From Gammaproteobacteria bacterium (GTDB lineage: Bacteria; Pseudomonadota; Gammaproteobacteria; Pseudomonadales; Azotimanducaceae): DNA of 38,509 bases. The translations under genes were made by a program, and so were the position numbers. Below the pieces are notes generated by a model. That model worked only from the letters and a program-made list of their open reading frames with translations. It was not told the DNA's origin and ran no database searches. Positions 1 through 9,133 of this stretch are shown in pieces. The stretch covers positions 1 through 38,509 of the forward strand of contig JAPOTJ010000020.1 of NCBI GenBank assembly GCA_026709225.1, in the 5' to 3' direction. The stretch's first letter is position 1. Each line of letters begins with the position of its first letter.

Positions 1-3
1 CCC

Positions 4-63
4 GGTCTGCGGTCTGCGGTCTGCGGTCTGCGGTCTGCGGTCTGCGGTCTGCGGTCTGCGGTC
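4..63. repeat. 7-bp tandem repeat (GGTCTGC)n
   Basis: The unit GGTCTGC repeats head to tail about eight and a half times without interruption, ending at GGTC before unique sequence. It lies at the very start of the window, so its full length is unknown. It could be a variable-number tandem repeat or an assembly-edge artefact. No gene reads through it in a recognisable way. Confidence 0.9.
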
Positions 64-318
64 AACATTGTATCAATACCTCCATGTACCACTTCGCTTA
101 TGGCGGCATCATATCAAGAAATTGACAAATAACGGAAGGCACATGCCGAAGACCTTGGCTGCATAATAGGCGCACACCCGAATGATGTTCATAGTCATTT
201 TCACTCGCCCTATTCGCGTCGATGGCGAACCGTGGCAGAGGCGATTCTATGCTTGGATTTGCTCAATATGCTTGCGGCAGCGACGGTTTGTAGAAGCCCA
301 CACGCCCAACAACTTCAT
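64..318. other. unassigned stretch upstream of the aminotransferase pair
   Basis: About 255 bases lie between the tandem repeat and the aminotransferase start. A TTGACA hexamer is visible at 122-127 and an A/T-rich CATAAT at 162-167, but they are too far apart (about 34 bp) to make one standard promoter. An in-frame GTG at 232 extends the downstream gene, but the extension does not match the family. I see no RNA gene or convincing small gene here. Confidence 0.4.
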
Positions 319-1512
319 ATGTTCTTCACTTCACTAAAATCCCTGCCACCCGATTCCATTCTTGGACTCATGTCTGCGTTTCGGCAAGACCTAAACCCAG
401 ACAAGGTGGATCTCTCAGTGGGCATCTATCGGGAAAGTTCTGGCGAGACGCCGGTCATGCGCGCGGTTCGCCGCGCCGAAGCGGAAATCATCAATGAACA
501 GGTAACGAAGGCGTATATCCCGCCCATCGGCGTTGAAGGCTTCCGCGCTGGCGTTGCGGAGCTTGTCTTCGGTGACGAGACGAACGCCTTGCAGCCGAGA
601 ACCGCTTGCGTGCAAACGGTCGGAGGCTGCGGCGCCTTGCGCGTCGCTGGCGGCCTCTACAAGCGCGCCGTTGACAAGGGGTGGGCCTATGTCAGCGCGC
701 CAACATGGGGCAATCACTTTGGACTGCTCGGCGGCGCGGGGCTGAACATCACTGAATACCCCTACTACGACTCCGAACATCATGCGCTGCGCATCGACCA
801 GATGCTCAACTACCTTCGCCGCGCACCACCACGGAGCCTGATCGTCCTGCAAGTGGGCTGCCACAACCCGAGCGGCGCGGATCCAAGCGATACTGAATGG
901 GACGCGATACTCGATGTCATTGAAGCGCGCTCGCTCCTGCCGCTCTTCGACCTCGCCTATCAAGGCATGGGCACGAGCATCGATGCGGACGCTGCACCCG
1001 TGCGCAAGGCCGCAAAGCGCCTTTCGGCGCTCATGGTCGCAGTCTCAACCTCCAAGAACTTCGGACTCTATCGAGAACGCACCGGCGCACTGCTCGCCAT
1101 CACCGAGACGCCTTCGCAAGTCGAGATGCTTGAGAGCCAGATGCAGGACATTGCGCGCGGCATGTACTCGATGTCGCCAGCGCATGGCGCGTTGATTGTC
1201 GATCGCATCCTCGACCGCCCAGAACTCCGCGCCGATTGGCGCGATGAGCTTGAGGCCATGCGACTTCGCATCATCGACTTAAGACGACAACTGCAGGCGG
1301 CCTTGCGGACGCTTCGTCCAGACCTCGATTCCGGCTGGCTCGTCGAGCAGCGCGGCATGTTCTCGCTACTCGGCATTGATCGCGCCGATATCGACAGGCT
1401 GCGCAGTGAGCATCATATCTATATGGTCGGCGACAGCCGCATCAATATCGCTGGTCTCAATGATCACAACCTTGACATGGTCGCTTCGGCCATCGCCCCG
1501 CTGATGAAATAG
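319..1512 (+). CDS. aspartate/aromatic aminotransferase (AspC/TyrB family)
   Basis: This is a PLP fold-type I class I aminotransferase of the AspC/TyrB group, which moves the amino group of aspartate or aromatic amino acids to 2-oxoglutarate in the cytoplasm. Visible motifs are HNPSGADPS, FDLAYQGMG, the PLP-lysine signature VSTSKNFGLYRER with Lys246, and the C-terminal substrate-binding arginine in SRINIAGLN. An in-frame GTG at 232 would add 29 residues. I chose ATG 319 because it gives 397 residues (the family is close to 396) and puts the PLP lysine at 246, as in E. coli AspC. No clear Shine-Dalgarno is seen. The next aminotransferase starts 8 bp downstream, so the two are probably co-transcribed. 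Aspartate versus aromatic preference cannot be decided from sequence alone. Confidence 0.9.
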   Translation: MFFTSLKSLPPDSILGLMSAFRQDLNPDKVDLSVGIYRESSGETPVMRAVRRAEAEIINEQVTKAYIPPIGVEGFRAGVAELVFGDETNALQPRTACVQTVGGCGALRVAGGLYKRAVDKGWAYVSAPTWGNHFGLLGGAGLNITEYPYYDSEHHALRIDQMLNYLRRAPPRSLIVLQVGCHNPSGADPSDTEWDAILDVIEARSLLPLFDLAYQGMGTSIDADAAPVRKAAKRLSALMVAVSTSKNFGLYRERTGALLAITETPSQVEMLESQMQDIARGMYSMSPAHGALIVDRILDRPELRADWRDELEAMRLRIIDLRRQLQAALRTLRPDLDSGWLVEQRGMFSLLGIDRADIDRLRSEHHIYMVGDSRINIAGLNDHNLDMVASAIAPLMK

Positions 1513-1520
1513 GACCGTCC

Positions 1521-2840
1521 ATGGACCGCGAAGATATCGTCTACCCCTTCGCCTCGCAAGCGCGCGTGGTCGAGATCGTCAAGGCAGAGGGGTCCTGGCT
1601 GTTTACGCGAACGGGACAGAAAATCCTCGATGCGGGCGGCGGTGCGGTTGTCTGCAACGTTGGACATGCACGCGATGATGTCTTAGGCGCTTATATCGAG
1701 GCGCAGCGCGAAGGCTATGTACTACCGCCCTGGCGCTCGCCTGTTCGCACCGAATTGTGCGAGCGGCTCATACGCGATTGGCTGCCCGACGGCATGACGC
1801 GCATCCAGTTTGTCTGCAGTGGTTCCGAGGCCATTGAAACCGCTGCCAAAATTGCGCTGCAATACAACGTGGCGCGAGGAGAGAAGGGTCGTCATCAGAT
1901 CATTGTGCGCACCCCTTCGTACCACGGCACGACGCTCGCGACCGCCGCCCTGTCCGGCCATCCGGCGCGACGCGCCGGCATTGAAGCTGCGCTTCGCGAG
2001 TATCCGCGAGTCAATGCGCCCTATGCGTTGCGGGCGCCCGCATCGGTGCCCGCTGACGCGCTTTGCGATTTCTATCTCGATCAGCTTTCTGCTTGCATCG
2101 AAGCTATCGGCAGCGAGCACATCGCCGCGTTTGTCGCCGAGCCGATTGTCGGCTCATCGGGCGGCATGATCGTGCCGCCGGACGGCTACTGGTCGGGCAT
2201 TCGCGCCATGTGCGATGCGCACGGCATTCTGCTCATCGCCGATGAAGTGATGACCGGATTCGCACGCACCGGCGCCAAGTTTGCGCTCGACCATTGGCAG
2301 GTGCGTCCCGATATTCTGGTCGCTGGCAAAGGGCTCACGGGCGGCCACGCGCCGATCAATGGCGTGTTCGCACGAAGCGAAATCGGCGAGGCGATTGAGT
2401 CCGCTGGCATGGATGTCATGTTCCATACCTACTCGGCGCTTTCCGGGCCATGCGGCGCAGCAAGCAAAGTCCTTGAGATTCTCGCGCGCGAATCGCTGAT
2501 TGAACGCAGCAAAGCGCTCGGCGCCAAGCTCATAAAAGACCTTCGAGAGAGCCTGTCCGATGTTCCGCAGGTCGCCGAAGTGCGCGGCAAAGGCTTGCTC
2601 ATCGGCATCGAAGTCGTGCGAGACCGGGAGACCTTAGCGCGCTATGAACGCGAGGACGCCATGTCTGCGAAAATTCTCACCGAGGCCATGCGGCGCGACC
2701 TTTTCTTCTACCCGGGCGGCACCGGCGAAGTGCGCGACATACTCTGTCTCGGCCCGCCGCTCAACACAGCAGCGTCAGACCTCAATCGCATCCCTGAGAT
2801 CATGCGCGATTCGATTCTCGCGGCGACATCGCCTCACTGA
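1521..2840 (+). CDS. class III (omega) aminotransferase
   Basis: This 439-residue PLP enzyme belongs to the class III aminotransferases (acetylornithine, omega-amino acid:pyruvate and diaminobutyrate types). The family markers are the CSGSEA phosphate-binding segment, the SYHG motif, ADEVMTGFARTG with the ring-contacting aspartate, and GKGLTGGHAPI with the PLP lysine at residue 270. A TAGGA sequence before ATG 1521 can serve as ribosome binding site. It follows the AspC-type gene by 8 bp, suggesting a two-enzyme transamination operon. The true amino donor is not evident: it is not an obvious ArgD, GabT or BioA, and the substrate should be left open. Its stop lies 3 bp from the convergent tilS stop. 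Confidence 0.85.
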   Translation: MDREDIVYPFASQARVVEIVKAEGSWLFTRTGQKILDAGGGAVVCNVGHARDDVLGAYIEAQREGYVLPPWRSPVRTELCERLIRDWLPDGMTRIQFVCSGSEAIETAAKIALQYNVARGEKGRHQIIVRTPSYHGTTLATAALSGHPARRAGIEAALREYPRVNAPYALRAPASVPADALCDFYLDQLSACIEAIGSEHIAAFVAEPIVGSSGGMIVPPDGYWSGIRAMCDAHGILLIADEVMTGFARTGAKFALDHWQVRPDILVAGKGLTGGHAPINGVFARSEIGEAIESAGMDVMFHTYSALSGPCGAASKVLEILARESLIERSKALGAKLIKDLRESLSDVPQVAEVRGKGLLIGIEVVRDRETLARYEREDAMSAKILTEAMRRDLFFYPGGTGEVRDILCLGPPLNTAASDLNRIPEIMRDSILAATSPH

Positions 2841-2843
2841 TCA

Positions 2844-4136
2844 TCATCTCGGCGACCATTCAATGAGCCAGCCTTCGTCTTTGGCAAAGGCATCATCGAC
2901 CGCGATGCCAGCGACAGACACCAAATCGTCGCCAAGACATATAAGCGGCCAGCGCGCGCGCTGCCACGGCGGCACGGAAGCCTCCTGCAAGAGACGAGAC
3001 ACCTTCTTGCTGCTGCCACGCACACGAAGGCGCTCTCCGCCGGCTCTGAATCGCACCCTGCACGCTTCGATACCTTGATCAAGACACGCGCCGCGCTTCA
3101 TCGCGTTCGGCTCGGCGCGGAGTTCGCCATATGACAAGTGCAGCGGATCAAAAAATCGCCACTGATAATATGCATTGATCTTAACTTCTGAAGTTTGACG
3201 CAACACCAAGCGGCCATCGAATCGAGCCAGTTTCAAATCTGACCCAAACGAGAACTCGCCGAAGCGCTCGTGGGTGAGCCGCATAAGCATCGCCTTGAGA
3301 TGCGCATCCGAGATGGCATGGACACCCATATCCGCGAGCGAGCGCCGCAGCACGGGTGTGCGCAACGCCTCCGGCAAAGCCAGCAAATGCTCGACCGACA
3401 GGCTGTGCTCGTCCACGCGCGCAGCCTCAGCCCTGCTGGCAATCAAGGCTTCGTGTCCCTGAAGCTCAGCTTCCAGGGACGTCATTGAACGCGACATCGA
3501 TCGCACCGCATCGGGCCATCGACTGATAAGCGCTGGCAATACCTGGTGACGGATAAAGTTGCGATCACGAGTCGCATCCTGATTGGAAGGGTCTTCAAAC
3601 CACGTGAGGTCGTGCGCATCGGCATACTCCCTGAGATGCGCGCGCGGCAGAAGCAGCAAGGGACGCAACAGCCGCCCCTTGGCATGCGTGCGCTCGCGCG
3701 GCATGGCACGCAGAAGCGCCGCTGGCGCACCGCGCATGAGCCGCATGAGCAGGGTTTCGGCTTGGTCGTCAGCGTGATGCGCGAGCAGCAGCGTCTCATC
3801 CGAGGCGAGCACTTCGCCCCAGCGCGCATAGCGAGCCTTTCTCGCGCCCGCCTCCATATTGCCCGTCTCAGACACCTCAATGTCGTCACACTCGAAGGCG
3901 ACCCCCAATCCTTGCGCGATGCTTCGACAGTGCAGCGCCATCTCTTCTGCGCTTGGAATCAGGCCGTGATTGAGATGATGCGCCGTCAATCGAGCCTTGC
4001 CGCCCGCCTTCTCAAGGTGCCGCAAGGCAGCGTGCAGCAGCACCGTCGAATCCATCCCGCCGCTGAAGCCAACGCGCAGCCTGCCTGCCGGCAAGTCGCG
4101 CATCGCCAGCTCGACGGCATCACGCGACACGCTCAC
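2844..4136 (-). CDS. tilS: tRNA(Ile)-lysidine synthase
   Basis: TilS uses ATP and lysine to convert C34 of the AUA-reading tRNA-Ile to lysidine, making the codon specificity isoleucine. The PP-loop ATP-binding motif SGGMDS lies at residues 25-30. HHLNHGL and LLAHHADDQAET match the N-terminal catalytic domain, and RVRGSSKKVSRLLQE and PPWQRARWPLI match the C-terminal TilS domain. The frame stays open upstream into dnaE. I prefer GTG 4136, 7 nt after the dnaE stop, which gives 430 residues (E. coli 432) and the usual leader before the PP-loop. GTG 4130 and ATG 4103 are alternatives. The gene is translationally close to dnaE and has no other visible promoter. Confidence 0.92.
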   Translation of the reverse strand: MSVSRDAVELAMRDLPAGRLRVGFSGGMDSTVLLHAALRHLEKAGGKARLTAHHLNHGLIPSAEEMALHCRSIAQGLGVAFECDDIEVSETGNMEAGARKARYARWGEVLASDETLLLAHHADDQAETLLMRLMRGAPAALLRAMPRERTHAKGRLLRPLLLLPRAHLREYADAHDLTWFEDPSNQDATRDRNFIRHQVLPALISRWPDAVRSMSRSMTSLEAELQGHEALIASRAEAARVDEHSLSVEHLLALPEALRTPVLRRSLADMGVHAISDAHLKAMLMRLTHERFGEFSFGSDLKLARFDGRLVLRQTSEVKINAYYQWRFFDPLHLSYGELRAEPNAMKRGACLDQGIEACRVRFRAGGERLRVRGSSKKVSRLLQEASVPPWQRARWPLICLGDDLVSVAGIAVDDAFAKDEGWLIEWSPR

Positions 4137-4143
4137 GCAACGC

Positions 4144-7100
4144 TCAATTGCGATAGCTGAGCTGCACAGCGTCCTCACCGAACGCCTCACGCAGCGCACT
4201 GAGATTTTCGTCGCTCGGCAGAATCGAATAGCGCCGGTCGAGCGAGAGGCTCGCACGCGCCTCACCGTTATCGTAGTGAATCAGCACCCGGCAGTTTCGC
4301 GCACTGCCGTTCTCGCAGAGGGCGTCAAAGGTGCCGCGCAAGACATCGAGCGTGCGCCCGCCATTGATATCAAGGTTGATCGCTCGCGCGAACTTGTCGC
4401 GCGCTTCGGCGATGGTGTAGGCGCGCGAGACGCGAATGCGTGCGCCGAACCCGGGCGTTGCGTCAATACGCTTGGAACCTTCGATCAAGAGGTAGGTGCC
4501 TTCTTTGATCTTCTCGCGCTCGGCCTCAAGCACCTTGTCATAGAACTGCGCTTCGGCGTGATCGATGCCGTTCTCAATGCGCGCCCATGTCTCCCCGCCT
4601 TCGCGCCCGCGATGATTGATGCGCGTGACGATGCCCGCATAGGAGACGGCGGCATAGCCGCGCCCGGCGCTGACCGATACCGATTGTGGGCGCTCCTCGC
4701 CCGCGAAGAGCAAGCCGCATTCGCGCTTGTAGACGTTCATCGGGTGGTCCGTGAGGTACAGGCCGAGCGCCTGATTTTCGAGTTCGAGTCGCGCGAGATC
4801 ACTGAGCGGCGGGCAGTCCGGAACACCCAATGTTGGTAGTTCGGTGCCATCGTCGAACATGTCGACCACGCCTGCGACGCGCCGCTGCTCGCTTTGCGAC
4901 ACCCATTGCAGGAGGTCCTTGGCCATATGCCGCATCTTCGCGCGCGTCTCGTTCATCGGCCCCTCGAGCAGCATATCGAGCGCGCCTGCGTGAATGAGCT
5001 GCTGCAACGCGGCTTCCGGAAGGTGCTTAGCGCCAACCCGCATGGCGAAATCTGACAGGCTCTCGTAGCGGCCGGACTGGCGCACGCGCACGATCTGTTC
5101 AATGAGCGGCCTGCCGACGTCTTTGATGCCACCGAGCCCATAGCGAACGCCCTTGCCCTCGGCACGGAAATTGAACTCGCTTTCGTTGACATCCGGTGCC
5201 AAGCAGTCAAGCCCGAGCGCCGTCACCTCCGGCAACAGCCTGTGGATGGCGTCCCGGCTGCTGCTGCCGTGCAGTTCGCTCGACAGCATCGCCGCCATGA
5301 ACTCAGCCGGGTAGTTGGCCTTCAGCCATGCTGTCTGATACGAGATCAGCGCATACGCCGTCGAGTGCGAGCGGTTGAACCCGTAGCCCGCGAACTTGTC
5401 CATCAGGTCGAACACCTTCTCCGCCACCGGGCGCGTCACGCCGTTCTCCACCGCGCCGTCCACGAACAGGCTGCGCTGCTGATCCATGATCTCCTGCTTC
5501 TTCTTCCCCATCGCCGCCCGCAGCACATCTGCCTGCCCGAGGCTGAAGCCAGCGAGCACCTGCGCAAGGCGCATGACCTGCTCTTGGAAGAGGATCACCC
5601 CGGACGTAGGCTCGATCACCTCGCGCATCGCCGGATGCAAGTATTCAGGCTGCTGCCTGCCTTCCCGCACCGCGATGAAGTCGTCGACCATGCCCGACTG
5701 CAACGGCCCCGGCCGGTAGAGCGCAAGCAGCGCCGTCAGGTCAGCAAGGTCTTTCGGCTTGATCTGCAGGATGTAGCGCCGCAGCCCGTCCGACTCAAGC
5801 TGGAATATCCCCTTGGTGCGCGCCTCCTGAAGCAGCCTGTAGGTACGTCCGTCATCAAGTGGAATGCCATCAATGTCGATGGCGAGGCCGTGATTTTCGT
5901 TGACGCTGCGCACTGCATGGTCGATCACGGTGAGCGTGCGCAGCCCAAGAAAGTCGAACTTGATGAGTCCCGCCTTCTCCACATCCTTCCAGTCGAACTG
6001 CGTGACCGCCTCGCCGCCCTCGTTCACCGTCACCGGCAGGTAGCGGCTGAGCTCCGACGGCGCGATCACCAGCCCGGCCGCGTGCTTGCCTTCGTTGCGC
6101 ACCACGCCCTGGAGCCGGTAGGCGGCATCCATGATTTCGGCGTACTCCGGTTCCTCTTCGATCAGGCGCCGCAGCTCAGGCTGCCCCTCCACCGCGTCCT
6201 TGAGCTTGATGTCGAGCTGGTTCGGGATCAGGCGGGCGAGCGTGTCACCCATGCGGAACGGCTTGCCCTTGGCCCTCGCCACGTCGCGCACCACTGCCTT
6301 CGCACCCATGGTGCCGAAGGTCACGATCTGCCCCACCGACTCACGCCCGAAGCGCTCGGCAATGTGCTGCAGCACCTGGTCGCGCCGCTCCATGCAGATG
6401 TCGATGTCGAAGTCCGGCAGCGAGATGCGCTCGGTGTTGAGGAAGCGCTCGAACAGCAGGCCGTGCTCGATCGGATCAAGGCCGGTGATGCCGAGCAGCC
6501 ACGCCACCAGCGAGCCTGCACCCGACCCGCGCCCAGGCCCCACCGGGATGCCCTCATCCTTCGCCCAACGGATGATGCTCATCACCACCAGGAAGTAGCC
6601 CGAGTACTCCATCGAGCAGATGACGTCGAGTTCGGTCTTCAGCCTCGCCCGATAGGTTTCACGGACATCCTCGCCGACTTCGCAGTCCTTGCCGAACGCT
6701 TGCAAGCGCTCTTCGAGCTTCATCTCGGAGAGGCGCGTCAAGTGTGCGTCAAGCGATTCGCCTTCCGCGTCCGGGTAGTTCGGGAAGGCGTGCTGGAAAA
6801 ACTTCATCGGCAGGTTGCAGCGCTTGGCGATCTCGACCGAGTTCCGCAGTGCTTCGGGCATGTCGACGAAGAGCGCGGCCATATCCTCGCCGCTCTTGAG
6901 CCACATGTCCTCGGTGTAGCGCCGCTCGCGCGAGGGATCGTCGATGATGTGCTTCTCCTGCACGCAGATGCGAATCTCATGTATTTCGTAATCGTTGTCC
7001 TCAATACCCGCAAACATGACTTCGTTGGTGGCGACAAGCGGCACCGAATGCTTCGACGCAAGGTCGACGAGCGCACCCTCGATACGTGCATCGGCTTCGC

Positions 7101-7653
7101 GCCCGCAACGCATGACTTCGAGATAAAAGCGATCACGAAACTGGCCTATCCACTCATCGAGACGGCTTTGCGCCAGCGGGATGTCATCGCGCAGCAGCGC
7201 CTTGCCAATCTCGCCCTCGGCGCCACCGGACAGGGCAATCAAGCCATTGGCATTCGCAAAGATCTCATCGCGTGAGGCCAAGCGTGCGCCCGTCTCCGTA
7301 TCAAGGCGAAGTCCGAAAATCACCTTCAAGAGATTCTGATAGCCATCGGCGTTCATTGCCAAGAGCAGGCAGTGAACGATCTCGCCATCGCCCTCAGCAC
7401 CCATGTCGCATCGATACGGTACATCCACGCCAGCGATTGGCTTGACCCCCGCCTCCATGCAAGCGCTGTAGAACTTCAAGTACCCGCTCAAGTTTGCCTG
7501 GTCGGTGAGGGCAAGCGCCGGGATGCCTCGCTGAGCCGCCGCTCGCGCCAAGTCGTCCACATGGGCAAGGCCCGCGCTCATCGAGTATTCGCTGCGCACC
7601 CGAAGATGCACGAACGGTCGGGTTTCGGTGTTGTCGGCAGCCACGTCAGACAT
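4144..7653 (-). CDS. dnaE: DNA polymerase III subunit alpha
   Basis: This is the replicative DNA polymerase catalytic subunit, 1169 residues (E. coli 1160). In order it has an N-terminal PHP domain (FVHLRVRSEYSMSAGLAHVD), the palm with catalytic aspartates in LPDFDIDICMERRDQ near residue 412, the third catalytic aspartate in KFDFLGLRTL near residue 564, the helix-hairpin-helix/beta-binding region (AGYGFNRSHSTAYALISYQT) and a C-terminal OB-fold segment. ATG 7653 is preceded by a TACACT hexamer ending 6 nt upstream and no Shine-Dalgarno, so the transcript may be leaderless. Unlike in E. coli, accA does not follow; tilS follows after 7 nt. Confidence 0.98.
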   Translation of the reverse strand: MSDVAADNTETRPFVHLRVRSEYSMSAGLAHVDDLARAAAQRGIPALALTDQANLSGYLKFYSACMEAGVKPIAGVDVPYRCDMGAEGDGEIVHCLLLAMNADGYQNLLKVIFGLRLDTETGARLASRDEIFANANGLIALSGGAEGEIGKALLRDDIPLAQSRLDEWIGQFRDRFYLEVMRCGREADARIEGALVDLASKHSVPLVATNEVMFAGIEDNDYEIHEIRICVQEKHIIDDPSRERRYTEDMWLKSGEDMAALFVDMPEALRNSVEIAKRCNLPMKFFQHAFPNYPDAEGESLDAHLTRLSEMKLEERLQAFGKDCEVGEDVRETYRARLKTELDVICSMEYSGYFLVVMSIIRWAKDEGIPVGPGRGSGAGSLVAWLLGITGLDPIEHGLLFERFLNTERISLPDFDIDICMERRDQVLQHIAERFGRESVGQIVTFGTMGAKAVVRDVARAKGKPFRMGDTLARLIPNQLDIKLKDAVEGQPELRRLIEEEPEYAEIMDAAYRLQGVVRNEGKHAAGLVIAPSELSRYLPVTVNEGGEAVTQFDWKDVEKAGLIKFDFLGLRTLTVIDHAVRSVNENHGLAIDIDGIPLDDGRTYRLLQEARTKGIFQLESDGLRRYILQIKPKDLADLTALLALYRPGPLQSGMVDDFIAVREGRQQPEYLHPAMREVIEPTSGVILFQEQVMRLAQVLAGFSLGQADVLRAAMGKKKQEIMDQQRSLFVDGAVENGVTRPVAEKVFDLMDKFAGYGFNRSHSTAYALISYQTAWLKANYPAEFMAAMLSSELHGSSSRDAIHRLLPEVTALGLDCLAPDVNESEFNFRAEGKGVRYGLGGIKDVGRPLIEQIVRVRQSGRYESLSDFAMRVGAKHLPEAALQQLIHAGALDMLLEGPMNETRAKMRHMAKDLLQWVSQSEQRRVAGVVDMFDDGTELPTLGVPDCPPLSDLARLELENQALGLYLTDHPMNVYKRECGLLFAGEERPQSVSVSAGRGYAAVSYAGIVTRINHRGREGGETWARIENGIDHAEAQFYDKVLEAEREKIKEGTYLLIEGSKRIDATPGFGARIRVSRAYTIAEARDKFARAINLDINGGRTLDVLRGTFDALCENGSARNCRVLIHYDNGEARASLSLDRRYSILPSDENLSALREAFGEDAVQLSYRN

Positions 7654-7659
7654 GGCGAA

Positions 7660-7665
7660 AGTGTA
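7660..7665 (-). promoter_or_regulatory. putative -10 element for dnaE
   Basis: TACACT on the minus strand ends 6 nt before the dnaE ATG. A start point at the usual distance would fall on the start codon. No good -35 is seen at 16-18 bp, so this is only a candidate. Confidence 0.35.
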
Positions 7666-7801
7666 CCCCGATCAGAGGAATCGGCGTAATGCCGTTGGCA
7701 CAATTGCAGACATCGACCATGAACTTTGTGGGAGATTGACTATGATCAAGAAATAATTATCATTGCAATCAGTGAATCTTGATCTCACGCGAGGGATTGC
7801 C

Positions 7802-8539
7802 ATGAATACACGTATTGCACTTCTTGTTCTTTGTGCCCTGCCTGTGATCGCTCTGGCGCAGCAAGAAGACGAAGATGCCTTCACCTACCGAGGCATCGTT
7901 GTCGCTGAAGAAGACCGCTGCTCAGAATACAATCGTAATGACTACCGATATCCGCAGAGCGTCGAGGATGACATCATTGAGGGGCTCGGGGGCATCTACG
8001 GGCCTTACACAGGCACCTGCTATGCCACCAAGCTGGAGACCGACATTGAGCACATGATCGCCACAAGCGAAGCGCACGATAGCGGCCTGTGCGCAGCGAG
8101 CGTGGAAACGCGCAGCGCGTTCGGCCGCGACCTGCTGAACTTGACGCTTGCCTCCCCGCAGGTGAACAGAACCGAAAAAGGTGCGAGGGATGTCGCCGAG
8201 TGGCTGCCGACCCTCAATCAGTGCTGGTACGTGCAACGAACGCTCGATGTGCGGCGCAAGTACGGACTCACCATCGACTGGCGCGAGGCGCTCTCTGCGG
8301 AAGCCGTACTCGCAAGCTGCGAGTCAACCGAGGTTGAATACAGCGAATGCATGGCGATTCCAGATCTCGACACCCACTTCGCCACCGAACTGCTCACGCA
8401 GCTCAATATGAATGATCGAATGCTGCAAGATCAGCTCGCCAAGTGTCAGTCAAACTGTAGCGAGCTTGAAGCCATGATCGAGGAGAATGCGCTGCGGATG
8501 CCTCTCGCCGAACGAGTTCTTACGCGCATCAGCGAGTGA
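7802..8539 (+). CDS. exported protein of unknown function
   Basis: I do not recognise this 245-residue protein. It begins with a clear Sec signal peptide: Met-Asn-Thr-Arg, a hydrophobic run IALLVLCALPVIALA, and a likely cleavage before QQEDE near residue 20, so it should be periplasmic or secreted. The mature part is acidic and carries several cysteines that could pair in disulfides. No catalytic motif is evident. ATG 7802 has GAGGG about 7 nt upstream; an earlier in-frame start would bury the signal peptide and is less likely. It stands alone on the plus strand between rnhB and dnaE, two genes that are normally adjacent or nearly so, so it is an insertion into a conserved cluster. Confidence 0.75.
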   Translation: MNTRIALLVLCALPVIALAQQEDEDAFTYRGIVVAEEDRCSEYNRNDYRYPQSVEDDIIEGLGGIYGPYTGTCYATKLETDIEHMIATSEAHDSGLCAASVETRSAFGRDLLNLTLASPQVNRTEKGARDVAEWLPTLNQCWYVQRTLDVRRKYGLTIDWREALSAEAVLASCESTEVEYSECMAIPDLDTHFATELLTQLNMNDRMLQDQLAKCQSNCSELEAMIEENALRMPLAERVLTRISE

Positions 8540-8560
8540 GCGTTGTCACCGCGCAGGCAC

Positions 8561-9133
8561 CTATAGGCACGCTTTGACCGGCGCGAAATCGAGGCGGTGC
8601 GCAGGACACGGGCCTTCGCGCCGCAGCGCTTCGAGATGCGCGCGGGTGCCGTAGCCCTTGTGTTGCTCGAAGCCAAATTGCGGATAGGTTTCGGCCAGTT
8701 CGCGCATCATCTCATCGCGCCCGGTCTTCGCCAAGATCGATGCTGCGCCTATCAGCGGTTCGCTGCCATCACCGCCAATGATCGCTCGACAAGTGAACGG
8801 CACCTGCGGCACATGTGGCCCGTCAACAAGCACGAGCGTCGGCGTCACACACAGATCAAGCAGCGCCCGCCGCATGGCAAGAAGCGTCGCACCCAGAATA
8901 TTGAGCGCTGCGATTTCATCCACATCGGCTATGCCGACTGCCCATGCACCCGGCGTCTCGCGAATTGCCGCCGCCAAGAATTCGCGGCGTTTGGCGGAAC
9001 ATCGCTTTGAATCGGTCACGCCGCCAGGCAGCTTACTCATGGCGACCGCAGCCGCCACGACAGGCCCGGCAAGCGCTCCGCGACCGGCCTCGTCGACGCC
9101 AGCCTGGTGGGCGTCAGACGTGCGTTTCAGCAC
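8561..9133 (-). CDS. rnhB: ribonuclease HII
   Basis: RNase HII removes ribonucleotides misincorporated in DNA and cleaves the RNA strand of hybrids. The family signature [20 protein letters not shown] gives the first catalytic Asp14 and Glu15. LVDGPHVP and [20 protein letters not shown] carry the other acidic residues. It has 190 residues, normal for the family. The only sensible start is GTG 9133, inside the 3' end of fabZ (20-bp overlap), because there is no other start codon before DEAGRG. In E. coli lpxA and lpxB lie between fabZ and rnhB; here they are missing and the genes overlap directly. Confidence 0.95.
   Translation of the reverse strand: MLKRTSDAHQAGVDEAGRGALAGPVVAAAVAMSKLPGGVTDSKRCSAKRREFLAAAIRETPGAWAVGIADVDEIAALNILGATLLAMRRALLDLCVTPTLVLVDGPHVPQVPFTCRAIIGGDGSEPLIGAASILAKTGRDEMMRELAETYPQFGFEQHKGYGTRAHLEALRREGPCPAHRLDFAPVKACL

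Noticed and set aside
3546-4160. 204-codon plus-strand frame
   Set aside because: Antisense shadow of tilS; no motif and no ribosome binding site.
5242-7275. Very long open frame on the plus strand (677 codons)
   Set aside because: It lies wholly antisense to dnaE, has histidine/arginine-rich shadow composition and no family motif; it is a by-product of GC-rich dnaE codons.
7742-7756. Mini-frame Met-Ile-Lys-Lys-stop before the exported-protein gene, after a GGGAGA sequence
   Set aside because: Four codons with no sign of an attenuator structure; probably chance.
7749-7767. Fur-box-like sequence
   Set aside because: The right arm ATTATCA fits a Fur half-site, but the left arm matches only 3 of 7 bases, too weak to claim.
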